A DNA stretch of 64,000 nt from the NCBI RefSeq assembly GCF_039595935.1, contig NZ_JBCNKR010000004.1, forward strand, positions 1,589,894-1,653,893, written 5' to 3'. Position numbers and translations under genes: made by a program. Of the stretch, positions 33,955 to 42,680 are shown piece by piece (positions within the stretch are counted from its first letter, which is position 1; each line of letters starts with the position of its first letter). Source of the DNA: Flavobacterium sp. (GTDB lineage: Bacteria; Bacteroidota; Bacteroidia; Flavobacteriales; Flavobacteriaceae). The notes beneath the pieces are model-generated. The model did not search any database. It worked only from the letters and a program-made list of their open reading frames with translations, and was not told the DNA's origin.

Positions 33955-34821
33955 CTATACAGCTTTAGAAACTCTACCGGAAATCATTCTGTCATTATCG
34001 TAGATATCTTTTCGCAGGTCAATATTTATAAAATCCATTTTACCTAAAAGATCAATCATTTCTTTTCCTAAATACTGATTGATTTCAAAATATAACTTTC
34101 CGTTTTCTAAAAGATTATTCTGAGCCAGAGAAGCTATTTTTCTGTAAAAGACCAACGCATCATTGTCATCTACAAAAAGTGCTAAATGCGGTTCATAGTC
34201 CAGAACATTTTTTCGGATTTCTTCTTTTTCTAAATTTCGAACATACGGAGGATTCGAAACGATTATATCAAACTGACATTTCAATTCATCGGTTTCTAAA
34301 ATATCCTGAAACATAAAAGTTACATCAACTTTATTTCTGTTTGCATTTCGTTTCGCAGTTTCTATGGCTTTTTTCGAAACATCAATAGCATAAACTTCTG
34401 CATTTGGCAGATTTTTGGCAAGCGAAATCGCAATACATCCGCTTCCGGTTCCGATATCTAAAATTTTTAATTTTTTACTTTTATCCGTCGCCGCATTTTC
34501 ATTTATAATCCATTCTACCAGTTCTTCTGTTTCCGGTCTCGGAATTAAAACATTTTCATTTACTTCAAAGTCTAAACCGTAAAAACTGGTTTTTCCCAGT
34601 AAATACTGAATAGGAACTTCTCTTTTTAATTGTGCCAGTAATAAATCCCAGACAGCAAAATCTGATTCAGAAAAAAACAATTCATGATTTAAGGCTAAAT
34701 CTATTTGACGCAGTTTGTGTTTGTCTTCTAAAATTAAATAGAAAAAACTTTCTGCTTCGTACGCATCGTACAAAGGAGCTAACTCTTTAATAAACTGAGT
34801 ACGATATTGTTTAATTTTCAT
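33955..34821 (-). CDS. prmC: release factor glutamine methyltransferase PrmC
   Basis: A helical N-terminal domain (1-75) is followed by a SAM-dependent methyltransferase domain with DIGTGSGC (122-129) and the catalytic NPPY (190-193). IPRPETEELVEW is the family signature before motif I. PrmC methylates the GGQ glutamine of RF1/RF2. Length 288 is typical. It sits 35 bases from the next minus-strand lipoprotein gene. Confidence 0.95.
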   Translation of the reverse strand: MKIKQYRTQFIKELAPLYDAYEAESFFYLILEDKHKLRQIDLALNHELFFSESDFAVWDLLLAQLKREVPIQYLLGKTSFYGLDFEVNENVLIPRPETEELVEWIINENAATDKSKKLKILDIGTGSGCIAISLAKNLPNAEVYAIDVSKKAIETAKRNANRNKVDVTFMFQDILETDELKCQFDIIVSNPPYVRNLEKEEIRKNVLDYEPHLALFVDDNDALVFYRKIASLAQNNLLENGKLYFEINQYLGKEMIDLLGKMDFINIDLRKDIYDNDRMISGRVSKAV

Positions 34822-34856
34822 TTTTTATATCTGCGTTATTTAGATCTTAATTTTAT

Positions 34857-35666
34857 TTAGCAGTCAAATTGTACTGCTATTTCTGAAACTTTTTTCACTG
34901 CCTCTCCGTTTTCTGCTTTTGACGAAAGAAACAAAAGCGCACGGTCTTCTTCATAATCTCTATTGGCGCCAAAAATAAAATCCAGTTTTCCGTCACCATC
35001 AATGTCACCTGCAAAAAGCATTTCTACAAATGTATCATTAAAAGAGTTTTCTGTTAAAAGCAGTTTTTCCGGATTATTCCCTACGGTTAAATACAGCTTA
35101 TAATCTTCTACTTTTTTAAAAATCTCTATTTTATCATCGTCAGTATTTATTTTTTCTTCAGAAAGAACCTTCCCTTCTCCTCTCAAAGTATAATTGACAT
35201 TATTAAACACAAAACTTAGTTTTTCTTTTGGCCAGATTTTGTCAATGTCAATTTTCAGCGATTTTATTTTTCCGGTTTTTAACTGCGGATAATCCATCAA
35301 CAATACCACCTTCTTTTCCGGAATAATAGAAAGCACTGAATCTCCGGAACATTCACTATATCCTTTTTCGATTTTATAATTTGGTTTTCCTAAAAAATAG
35401 TCTTCATTTTCTTTATACAATTCAACCCATTTTTCATTTAATGCTTTTACCGGATTTTGATTATTAAAAGTCCTGTAATTTTGAGGTATCAGAATATTAA
35501 ATTCATTTTTAAATTCTTCTTCTTCAATATTATTTTCTTTTTCTGCTACAGTTTTACTTACTGTATCCTTTGCAGTTCCTGAACTCTTAACAAGTTTCTT
35601 TTCTGCTGTGTCTTTGCAGGAAAACAAAATTGAAGCTAAAAAAAGGCTAAAAATAATTTTTCTCAT
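34857..35666 (-). CDS. uncharacterised lipoprotein with FG-GAP-like motif
   Basis: Lipobox LFSC (Cys17) gives a lipoprotein of about 250 mature residues. A charged linker follows, and near the C-terminus GDIDGDGKLDFIFGAN is an FG-GAP/EF-hand-like calcium-binding motif. Function unknown. Two-gene spacing: 4 bases from the GNAT gene upstream, so likely co-transcribed. Confidence 0.72.
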   Translation of the reverse strand: MRKIIFSLFLASILFSCKDTAEKKLVKSSGTAKDTVSKTVAEKENNIEEEEFKNEFNILIPQNYRTFNNQNPVKALNEKWVELYKENEDYFLGKPNYKIEKGYSECSGDSVLSIIPEKKVVLLMDYPQLKTGKIKSLKIDIDKIWPKEKLSFVFNNVNYTLRGEGKVLSEEKINTDDDKIEIFKKVEDYKLYLTVGNNPEKLLLTENSFNDTFVEMLFAGDIDGDGKLDFIFGANRDYEEDRALLFLSSKAENGEAVKKVSEIAVQFDC

Positions 35667-35670
35667 TGGC

Positions 35671-36156
35671 TTATAATTTTTTCAACATCCAAACAGGGCA
35701 AGAACTGTGCCCGGTACAACCCATTGGCGCATCTAAATATTCAAAACCCGATTTTTTGTATAATTTTTGTGCCGCATGCATAAACGGCATTGTTTCTATA
35801 TAACATTTTTCAAAACCAAAATTTCTGGCTTCGTTTAGACATTCTTCCATCATTTTACTGCCAATTCCTAATCCTCGAACTGCGGGTAAAAAATACATTT
35901 TTTGCAATTCGCAGATTTTTGGGTCTCCATTTTCTAAAGGAGCAATTCCGGCGCAGCCTAAAATTTCACCTTCTTTTTCAACCACAAAATATACTGACTG
36001 TGGTTTATTGTATTGTTCAAACATCAAATCAAGATACGGATCTTCATAAGCCGTTCCAACTTTAGGAATTTCCATTTCATCAAAAACAGATCGTATTAAT
36101 TTTGCAATTGCCTGATTGTCTTCTTTTTTAATTCTTCTGATAATCCAATTTTCCAT
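35671..36156 (-). CDS. GNAT family N-acetyltransferase
   Basis: The acetyl-CoA binding signature is AVRGLGIGSKMMEECLNEARN, preceded by VVEKEGEILGCAGIAP and followed by AQKLYKKSGFEYL. The frame is open to 36210, but MENWIIRRIKKED at 36156 is the natural start for this fold. Substrate unknown. Divergent from ribD. Confidence 0.86.
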   Translation of the reverse strand: MENWIIRRIKKEDNQAIAKLIRSVFDEMEIPKVGTAYEDPYLDLMFEQYNKPQSVYFVVEKEGEILGCAGIAPLENGDPKICELQKMYFLPAVRGLGIGSKMMEECLNEARNFGFEKCYIETMPFMHAAQKLYKKSGFEYLDAPMGCTGHSSCPVWMLKKL

Positions 36157-36270
36157 TTTATTTATTAGCATATCTATACAAAAGTAAAAATACTTTTTTG
36201 ATACTTTCATAACATTTTGGATTGTTTCATAACAATCTTTGCAACATTAGACACAAAACTCAAAAATAGT

Positions 36271-36282
36271 TACTTTTGCACC
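36271..36282 (+). promoter_or_regulatory. -7 element TACTTTTG just before ribD
   Basis: TACTTTTG (36271-36278) matches TAnnTTTG and ends four bases before the proposed GTG start of ribD. Transcription would begin at or next to the start codon, giving a leaderless or near-leaderless mRNA. A good -33 box is not visible. Confidence 0.45.
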
Positions 36283-37332
36283 GTGAATATACATGAGAAA
36301 TATATCAAACGATGCATTGAACTTGCTCAAAATGGGTTTGGAACAACCTATCCAAACCCAATGGTAGGCAGTGTAATTGTTTATGAAGATAGGATTATTG
36401 GCGAAGGCTGGCACAAAAAAGCCGGTGAACCTCATGCCGAAGTGAATGCGGTTCGATCTGTAAAAGATAAATCGCTTTTGAAAAAGGCTACCATTTATGT
36501 GAGTTTAGAACCTTGCTCTCATTTTGGAAAAACACCTCCGTGCTGTGATTTGATTATTGCAAATGAAATCCCGAATGTTGTCGTTGGAACGGTTGACCCA
36601 AATGAAAAAGTGGCCGGAAAAGGCATTTTAAAACTAATTGAAGCCGGCGCAAACGTTACGGTTGGCGTTTTAGAAGATGAATGCAACGAACTGAATAAAC
36701 GGTTTTTTACTTTTCACCAAAAAAAGCGTCCTTATATTATTTTAAAATGGGCAGAAAGTCTGGACGGCTTTTTGGCGCCTGAAAAAGAAAAAAATCAGGA
36801 ACGAAAACCGGTTTGGATTACGAATAGTTATTCTCGTCAATTGGTTCACAAATGGAGAAGCGAGGAACAAGCCATTTTAGCAGGAACACAAACCGTAATT
36901 GACGATAATCCCAAATTAAACACCAGAGACTGGGCTGGCAATAATCCTGTTAGAATAATTTTGGATCAAAATAATCGAATTTCTAAAGACAGTTTTGTTT
37001 TTGATGAAAGTGTAAAAACAATCATTTTTACAAAATCTGAAAATAATATTTCAACTGAAAATACGATTTTTGAAAAGATAGATTTTGATACCAATATCAT
37101 TCAGCAAATTTTGGATGTTTTATATCAGCATCAGGTTCAATCTGTAATTATTGAAGGCGGAAGACAAACCCTGCAATCTTTTATAGATGAAAATATGTGG
37201 GATGAAGCCCGAATTTTTACAGGAAAAACTTCTTTTGAAAAGGGAACAAAAGCACCTCAAATTCAAAAGAAAAAGAGCGTTAAAACTTATATTCAGGAGG
37301 ATGAATTAATATACATAAGAAATTATGATTGA
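36283..37332 (+). CDS. ribD: bifunctional diaminohydroxyphosphoribosylaminopyrimidine deaminase/reductase RibD
   Basis: Deaminase domain with zinc ligands in HAEVNAV and PCSHFGKTPPCCDL, then a reductase domain with KWAESLDGF, TNSYSRQLVHKWRSEEQAILAGTQTVIDDNPKLN and EGGRQTLQSF. It performs the second and third steps of riboflavin synthesis. The frame opens at 36217, but conserved sequence starts at the GTG at 36283 (MNIHEKYIKRC), just after a promoter element. The HAD gene overlaps its 3' end by 8 bases. No FMN riboswitch is seen in front. Confidence 0.93.
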   Translation: MNIHEKYIKRCIELAQNGFGTTYPNPMVGSVIVYEDRIIGEGWHKKAGEPHAEVNAVRSVKDKSLLKKATIYVSLEPCSHFGKTPPCCDLIIANEIPNVVVGTVDPNEKVAGKGILKLIEAGANVTVGVLEDECNELNKRFFTFHQKKRPYIILKWAESLDGFLAPEKEKNQERKPVWITNSYSRQLVHKWRSEEQAILAGTQTVIDDNPKLNTRDWAGNNPVRIILDQNNRISKDSFVFDESVKTIIFTKSENNISTENTIFEKIDFDTNIIQQILDVLYQHQVQSVIIEGGRQTLQSFIDENMWDEARIFTGKTSFEKGTKAPQIQKKKSVKTYIQEDELIYIRNYD

Positions 37333-37927
37333 TACGATAATTTTTGACTTTGGAGATATTTTTATCAATTTAGATAAACAGGGAACTATTTCCGGATTAC
37401 AGAATTTAGGGTTAAAAGAATGGAATTCTGAATTGGATCGCTTAAACCTTCTGTTTGAAACAGGAGATATTTCGTATGATGATTTTTTGGGTGGTTTTCA
37501 AAAACAGCTTCCGAATGCTTCAATTGAAGAAATCCTAAAAGCCTGGAATGCCGTTTTAGCTGATTTCCCTTCTTACAGATTAGATTTTTTAAAAGAACTT
37601 TCAAAAAAATATCGTTTGTTTTTATTGAGCAACACCGATTCTATTCATATTGCCACTTTTGAAAAAACGGTTGGCGTTCCTTTTTATACTGATTTTTATA
37701 ATTGTTTTGAAAAGGTTCATTTTTCTTTTGAAATAGGAAAAAGAAAACCAAATACCAATTCTTTTCAGCATTTAATTGACGAACATAATTTAATTCCTGA
37801 GCAGACTTTATTTGTTGATGATAAAAAAGAAAACACAGATTCTGCCGCAGCGATGGGCTTTAAAATCTGGAATTTACAGGTTGGCAAAGAAGATGTTGTA
37901 GATTTATTTGATAAAAAAATATTATAA
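37325..37927 (+). CDS. HAD-family phosphatase
   Basis: Motif I FDFGDI is unusual: the second Asp expected in DxD is Asp in FDFGDIFINLD, as in YihX-like enzymes. Motif II is LSNTDS and motif IV is FVDDKKEN. It has a helical class-I cap. The overlap of its start with the end of ribD suggests translational coupling; it may be the missing 5-amino-6-ribitylamino-uracil phosphate phosphatase, but that is a guess from context. Confidence 0.85.
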   Translation: MIDTIIFDFGDIFINLDKQGTISGLQNLGLKEWNSELDRLNLLFETGDISYDDFLGGFQKQLPNASIEEILKAWNAVLADFPSYRLDFLKELSKKYRLFLLSNTDSIHIATFEKTVGVPFYTDFYNCFEKVHFSFEIGKRKPNTNSFQHLIDEHNLIPEQTLFVDDKKENTDSAAAMGFKIWNLQVGKEDVVDLFDKKIL

Positions 37928-37939
37928 AAATTATTTTTC

Positions 37940-38118
37940 CCACAGATTAAAATGATTTTTTCACGCAGATTCTGCAGATTTAAGCAGATTTAGTTTTATA
38001 ATAATCTGCTTAAATCAGTTTAAATCTTTTTAAATCTGCGTGAAATATTAAAAACCCCACAGAGATTAACACCGAGCAAAAAAAAAAGAAATCCTTTTTA
38101 ATCTCTTTAATCTGTGGC
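37940..38118. repeat. triple nested palindrome, CCACAGATT/CGCAGATT family
   Basis: Three inverted repeats nest: CCACAGATTAA (37940-37950 with 38108-38118), TTTCACGCAGATT-type arms (about 37958-37971 with 38033-38046), and TAAGCAGATT (37981-37990 with 38003-38012). It fills the gap between the HAD gene and the YigZ gene. Confidence 0.85.
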
Positions 38119-38140
38119 AAAAAAAAATAGAATTTTAAGT

Positions 38141-38773
38141 TTGGAACACAACGATACATATCAAACCATTGCCGGAGAATCTGAAGAAGTTCTTTTTAAA
38201 GAAAAAGGAAGCAAATTCTTTGGTTATGCTTTTCCTATAGAAAATGAGGATGAAGTTAAACCTATTATAGAAAACTTACGGAAACTGCATCCGCATGCTG
38301 TACATTTTTGTTATGCTTATCAACTGGGTACAGCTCCAAAAATTTCCTATCGAGCCAACGACGACGGCGAGCCAAGCAATACTGCCGGTGCGCCTATTTA
38401 CGGACAAATACAATCTTTTGGAGTAACAAACGTTCTTATAGTTGTGGTTCGTATTTTTGGCGGAACAAAATTAGGTGTTGGCGGTTTAATAGCAGCGTAT
38501 CGAACTACGGCACAAATGACATTAGAAGTTTGTGAAATTGTTGAAAAAACAATTGATGTCGAGTTTTTGATTTCTTTCGACTATAAAAACATGAACAAAG
38601 TAATGCGGGTTATTAAAGAAAGAAAACTGGAAATCACATCACAGGAAATGGAAATGGATGAAGATTCAGGTCTTCCGATTGGAAAGATTGTGACAAAAAC
38701 GCGAAAAAAAAATGCCGAATCCATATTCGACATTTTTGATTTAATGTTTGAAGTTGATATTAAAATTATCTAA
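38141..38773 (+). CDS. YigZ/IMPACT family protein
   Basis: UPF0029/IMPACT N-terminal domain with RANDDGEPSNTAGAPIYGQI and VVVRIFGGTKLGVGGLIAAYR, the family signature, then a small C-terminal ferredoxin-like domain. Related proteins affect translation or act as peptidase-like factors; the role in bacteria is unclear. The open frame reaches a GTG at 38114, but that codon lies in the repeat arm CTGTGGCAAAA; the TTG at 38141 (MEHNDTYQTIAGESEE) fits the family better. Confidence 0.88.
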   Translation: MEHNDTYQTIAGESEEVLFKEKGSKFFGYAFPIENEDEVKPIIENLRKLHPHAVHFCYAYQLGTAPKISYRANDDGEPSNTAGAPIYGQIQSFGVTNVLIVVVRIFGGTKLGVGGLIAAYRTTAQMTLEVCEIVEKTIDVEFLISFDYKNMNKVMRVIKERKLEITSQEMEMDEDSGLPIGKIVTKTRKKNAESIFDIFDLMFEVDIKII

Positions 38774-38804
38774 ATTCGTATAAAAAGTGCTTTCGTTTTA
38801 ACAA

Positions 38805-39209
38805 TTATGCCAGCGTTTTAAACAATTCTAAAATATAATCCGGAGGGGCAGTTGGACGACCTGTTTTTAACGAAACAAATACTAAAATAAACACTGCAGT
38901 TGTTAATAACTCATTTGCCTCATTATAGATTTCGCAGTCAAATTCAATCTTAACAGACGACTGACTTTTGAAGGTAGTATGAATTGTTAAAAGTTCATCA
39001 TACCGCGCAGATTTTTTATAATTAATTTGCATGGATACAATAGGAAGCCCAATTCCGCTTTCTTCCATACTTTTATACGAAACCCCTTTATTTCTAAGCC
39101 ATTCCACTCGTCCAATTTCAAAATAAGGCACATAATTTCCGTGATAAACGACTCCCATTTGGTCAGTTTCGGAGTAACGAACACGCACTTGCGTTTGATG
39201 ATTTTTCAT
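38805..39209 (-). CDS. acyl-CoA thioesterase, YbgC/4-hydroxybenzoyl-CoA type
   Basis: Hot-dog fold with RVRYSETDQMGVVYHGNYVPYFEIGRVEWLR, in which Asp of TDQMG is the catalytic residue, followed by helix and strands of a single domain. It hydrolyses short or branched acyl-CoAs or aryl-CoA. The frame starts at 39242, but ATG 39209 (MKNHQTQVRVRYSE) is the usual N-terminus. Convergent with YigZ; divergent from dnaA. Confidence 0.9.
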   Translation of the reverse strand: MKNHQTQVRVRYSETDQMGVVYHGNYVPYFEIGRVEWLRNKGVSYKSMEESGIGLPIVSMQINYKKSARYDELLTIHTTFKSQSSVKIEFDCEIYNEANELLTTAVFILVFVSLKTGRPTAPPDYILELFKTLA

Positions 39210-39395
39210 TATTAATGTATTAAAAAAAATTAAATTATTCAAGCCCTCTTACAACATTTTTTTATAAAATTAGATACCAAAATATTTTTTTTTACAGAAA
39301 TTTGTTCACATATTTGTTATCCTTAAAAATGGAATATTTTTGCTCCTTTTTTTATAGGAGAATCTTTATAAAACAATAAAAATTTATTTGAATCT
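39210..39395. other. AT-rich dnaA upstream region, possible replication origin neighbourhood
   Basis: The gap is strongly AT-rich with poly-A/T tracts (39225-39300). One TTGTTCACA (39302-39310) differs by one base from the TTATnCACA DnaA box. No box cluster is visible, so origin function rests only on the position next to dnaA. Confidence 0.35.
39313..39342 (+). promoter_or_regulatory. dnaA promoter, TTTG-N18-TATTTTTG
   Basis: -33 TTTG at 39313-39316 and -7 TATTTTTG at 39335-39342, spaced by 18 bases, match the Bacteroidota housekeeping promoter. The expected transcript start is near 39349, 47 bases before the dnaA ATG. Confidence 0.75.
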
Positions 39396-40823
39396 ATGAC
39401 TAAAACTGCTCAATCGGTATGGGAAAACTGTTTGTCTTTTATAAAGGACAATATTCAAGATCAAGCATACAAAACTTGGTTTGAACCAATCAAATCAGTT
39501 GAGCTAACCGATAACGCATTATATATTCAAGTACCAAGTAAATTTTTTTACGAATGGCTCGAAGAGCACTACGTAAAATTATTAAAAGTTGCACTTACCA
39601 AAGAACTTGGAAAAAATGCAAAGTTACTCTATAAAATTAAAATGGAGAACACTTACGGAAATAAACAGCCATTTACCGAGCAGCTGCCAAGTTCCAACAG
39701 AGTTCCGATGAAACCGCAAGAGGTTGATGCTCCGTTTAAAAACCTAAATCCTGAACTTAAAAATCCATTTGTAATTCCGGGAATCAGAAATTTAAAAATC
39801 GAGTCTCAATTAAATCCAAATTACAGTTTCGACAATTTCTTAGAAGGAGATTCAAACCGTTTAGCCCGTTCTGCAGGTATGGCAGTTGCTAATAAACCGG
39901 GTGGAACTTCATTTAATCCTTTGTTGATTTTTGGAGGAGTTGGTTTAGGAAAAACACACTTAGCGCATGCAATTGGTGTTGAAGTAAAAGACAAATATCC
40001 TGAAAAAACGGTATTATACATTTCTGCCGAGATTTTCACACAACAATATATTGATTCGGTTAAAAAGAATAATCGTAACGATTTTATTCATTTTTACCAA
40101 TTGATCGACGTTTTGATTATTGATGATGTTCAGTTTTTATCTGGAAAATCAGGAACTCAGGACGTGTTTTTCCACATTTTCAACTATTTACACCAAAACG
40201 GAAAACAGGTAATTTTAACTTCTGATAAGGCTCCTGTTGACATGCAGGATATCGAACAGCGTTTGTTATCTCGTTTCAAATGGGGATTATCTGCAGAATT
40301 GCACCAGCCTGATTATGAAACCCGTATCTCGATCTTAAAAAATATTTTATATCGTGATGGTGTTGATATGCCGGAAGATATTTTAGAATATGTGGCACGT
40401 AACATCAAATCTAACGTTAGAGAGCTTGAAGGCGCGATCATTTCGTTAATCGCTCAGTCTTCTTTCAACAAAAAAGAAGTTACAATCGAACTTGCTAAAA
40501 GTGTAGTTGAGAAATTCGTTAAAAATGTTAAGAGAGAAATCTCTATCGATTATATCCAAAAAATCGTGTCTGATTATTTTCAGCTTGATATTGAAACACT
40601 TCAGTCTAAAACCAGAAAAAGACACGTTGTTCAGGCAAGACAATTGGCCATGTTCTTTGCAAAGAAATTTACAAAAGCTTCTTTGGCAAACATTGGTTCA
40701 CAAATTGGAGACCGCGATCACGCTACCGTTTTACATGCTTGTAAAACCGTTGATAATTTAGTTTCTACAGACAAACAATTCAAAAAATTTGTCGAAGACA
40801 TCAACAAAAAACTAACGCTATAA
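39396..40823 (+). CDS. dnaA: chromosomal replication initiator DnaA
   Basis: All four domains are seen: N-terminal oligomerisation domain (WENCLSFIKDNIQDQAYKTWFEPI), linker about 85-125, AAA+ domain with Walker A GGVGLGKTHLAHA, Walker B LIIDDVQFL and sensor RLLSRFKWGL, and the DNA-binding domain with signature GDRDHATVLHACKT. It binds DnaA boxes and opens oriC. Length 475 is standard. A good promoter lies upstream; the following phosphatase gene begins 8 bases after its stop. Confidence 0.98.
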   Translation: MTKTAQSVWENCLSFIKDNIQDQAYKTWFEPIKSVELTDNALYIQVPSKFFYEWLEEHYVKLLKVALTKELGKNAKLLYKIKMENTYGNKQPFTEQLPSSNRVPMKPQEVDAPFKNLNPELKNPFVIPGIRNLKIESQLNPNYSFDNFLEGDSNRLARSAGMAVANKPGGTSFNPLLIFGGVGLGKTHLAHAIGVEVKDKYPEKTVLYISAEIFTQQYIDSVKKNNRNDFIHFYQLIDVLIIDDVQFLSGKSGTQDVFFHIFNYLHQNGKQVILTSDKAPVDMQDIEQRLLSRFKWGLSAELHQPDYETRISILKNILYRDGVDMPEDILEYVARNIKSNVRELEGAIISLIAQSSFNKKEVTIELAKSVVEKFVKNVKREISIDYIQKIVSDYFQLDIETLQSKTRKRHVVQARQLAMFFAKKFTKASLANIGSQIGDRDHATVLHACKTVDNLVSTDKQFKKFVEDINKKLTL

Positions 40824-40831
40824 CGCGAATC

Positions 40832-41299
40832 ATGCCAGTAAAAGTTTTAATGGTTTGTTTGGGAAATATTTGCAGATCCCCTTTAGCAGAAGGCATTTTA
40901 GCATCAAAATTACCCGCAGACAAATTTATTATAGATTCTGCAGGAACAGGATCATGGCATATTGGACATTGTCCTGACAAACGCTCTATAGAGGTTGCCC
41001 GCAAAAACGGAATCAATATCAGCGCACAAAAAGGCAGACAAATTCAACCTTCTGATTTTGATGAATTTGATTATATCTATGTAATGGACAATTCGAATTT
41101 TCGCGATGTAGTTCATTTAGCCAAAACTCCTGAGCATAAAAATAAAATCCGTTTGATTCTTAACGAATTATTCCCGGATGAAAATGTCGATGTTCCGGAT
41201 CCGTATTACGGGACTGCCAACGGTTTTGACAACGTATACCAAATGCTTGACGAAGTAACGGACATAATTGCTGACCAGCTTCTGAAAAAACACTCCTAA
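40832..41299 (+). CDS. low-molecular-weight protein tyrosine phosphatase
   Basis: Active-site loop CLGNICRS near the N-terminus (C-x5-R-S) and the acid loop VPDPYYG with general acid Asp are both present, in a 155-aa single domain. It removes phosphate from protein tyrosines or low-molecular-weight substrates. Nearly contiguous with dnaA and followed by a hairpin, as in other flavobacteria. Confidence 0.94.
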   Translation: MPVKVLMVCLGNICRSPLAEGILASKLPADKFIIDSAGTGSWHIGHCPDKRSIEVARKNGINISAQKGRQIQPSDFDEFDYIYVMDNSNFRDVVHLAKTPEHKNKIRLILNELFPDENVDVPDPYYGTANGFDNVYQMLDEVTDIIADQLLKKHS

Positions 41300-41338
41300 T
41301 TCAATTGTTTCTAAAAAGAAATGATTGAATTTTTTAAT
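41298..41338 (+). terminator. hairpin with T run
   Basis: AATTCAATTGTTTCT and AGAAATGATTGAATT pair with one mismatch, with a 4-base loop and TTTTTT after the stem. It lies directly after the phosphatase stop. Confidence 0.7.
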
Positions 41339-41354
41339 TTTTAAACCTACGAAC

Positions 41355-42068
41355 ATGAAACTTCTCGGAAAATTATATCTTATTCCAACCACAATGGGCG
41401 AAAGCGATCCGATGGATGTTTTACCACAAACCGTAAGAAGAACCATTGAAATTATCGACCACTATATTGTTGAAAATGATAAAACGGCCCGAAAATCAAT
41501 AAAAGCAGTTTATCCAGAGAAAAAACAATCGGAATTAGTGCTTTTTACTCTTAATAAACGAACAGAACCAAGCGAACATTTAGATTTCATAAAACCTTTA
41601 TTAGAAGGAAAAAATATGGGATTAATGAGTGAAGCGGGCTGTCCCGGAATTGCTGATCCTGGCGCTGTTATTGTAAAATTGGCGCATGAAAAAGGAATTC
41701 AGGTTGTGCCGTTGGTTGGGCCTTCTTCAATTCTATTGGCAATGATGGCTTCCGGAATGAATGGCCAAAGTTTTACCTTTAATGGTTATTTGCCAATTGA
41801 TAAAGATGAAAAAAAATCAGCAATACGTCATTTTGAACGATTATCTCAGGACAAAAACCAATCACAGTTATTTATTGAAACCCCATATAGAAACAATAAA
41901 TTGATTGAAGATCTTTTGCAGATTTTAAATCCGTCGACACATTTGTGTATTGCTACAGATATTACGCTGCCGACAGAATTTATTAAAACAATGAAAGTTT
42001 CGGATTGGAAAAAATTAAAAATCGACATTGATAAACGTCCTACGATTTTTATTATTCATAAAATGTAA
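41355..42068 (+). CDS. SAM-dependent methyltransferase, RsmI/tetrapyrrole methylase family
   Basis: Begins KLYLIPTTMGE, and carries MSEAGCPGIADPGAVIVKLAH and VVPLVGPSSILLAMMASG, the core of the RsmI-type tetrapyrrole methylase fold. RsmI modifies C1402 of 16S rRNA. This protein is about 45 residues shorter than E. coli RsmI and lacks its C-terminal extension, so the exact target is uncertain. The frame opens at 41325; ATG 41355 is the natural start. Confidence 0.85.
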   Translation: MKLLGKLYLIPTTMGESDPMDVLPQTVRRTIEIIDHYIVENDKTARKSIKAVYPEKKQSELVLFTLNKRTEPSEHLDFIKPLLEGKNMGLMSEAGCPGIADPGAVIVKLAHEKGIQVVPLVGPSSILLAMMASGMNGQSFTFNGYLPIDKDEKKSAIRHFERLSQDKNQSQLFIETPYRNNKLIEDLLQILNPSTHLCIATDITLPTEFIKTMKVSDWKKLKIDIDKRPTIFIIHKM

Positions 42069-42089
42069 ACTTACCTTAAAACCATCATA

Positions 42090-42632
42090 ATGAAAAAGTT
42101 CCTTTTACTACTTTTAATCTGTTTTGCACAAAATTCATTTTCACAAAACACTAAAAAGAATTCTAAAACAAAAGTTTCAGAAACAAAAAATTCTGAAATA
42201 CCAATTGTAAAAGTCAATACTAGTAATTATTCTGATGCAGATTTAACAGTAGATGAACCTAATATTCCTATATCAACAGTCGTAGATGAAGGTGGTGACA
42301 ATGCTGTTTACAATACTGCAGGCATAGAGGTTAAACCAGACTTCCCAGGAGGTATGGAGAAATTTTACAAATTTGTTGATAACAATTTTAAGTACCCTCA
42401 AGATGCTGAAATTGCAAATGTTGACTTAAATGGAAAGAAAGTTTACGCAACATTTATAGTTGAAAAAGATGGTGCATTAACCGACATAAAAATTCTTAGA
42501 GATGCTGGTTATGGAACTGGAAATGAAGCTATTCGAGTTCTAAAAAAATGTCCAAAATGGACTCCTGGCGAGCAAAATGGTAAAAAGATAAGGGTTTTAT
42601 ATTCACTACCCATAACCATTAAATCGAATTAG
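42090..42632 (+). CDS. secreted TonB C-terminal domain protein
   Basis: Signal peptide ending NSFSQN, a Lys/Ser/Thr linker, then a TonB_C domain: YPQDAEIANVDLNGKKVYATFIVEKDGALTDIKILRDAG and EAIRVLKKCPKWTPGEQNGKKIRV. The normal cytoplasmic-membrane anchor and Pro-rich spacer are absent, so it is not a complete energy transducer. Its separate exported form may bind receptor TonB boxes or act in envelope signalling. Start at 42090 directly precedes the signal peptide. Confidence 0.82.
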   Translation: MKKFLLLLLICFAQNSFSQNTKKNSKTKVSETKNSEIPIVKVNTSNYSDADLTVDEPNIPISTVVDEGGDNAVYNTAGIEVKPDFPGGMEKFYKFVDNNFKYPQDAEIANVDLNGKKVYATFIVEKDGALTDIKILRDAGYGTGNEAIRVLKKCPKWTPGEQNGKKIRVLYSLPITIKSN

Positions 42633-42680
42633 ATTCTTTTACATTTCACTCACAAGTTTTCCCTTAAATCAAACTTAGTC

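Noticed and set aside
36157..36282. FMN riboswitch ahead of ribD
   Set aside because: The gap is short, none of the conserved FMN-element blocks is visible, and the promoter box abuts the start codon.
5888..38118. Possible CRISPR arrays from repeated palindromes
   Set aside because: Copies are scattered between genes, have no regular spacers, and no cas gene is present.
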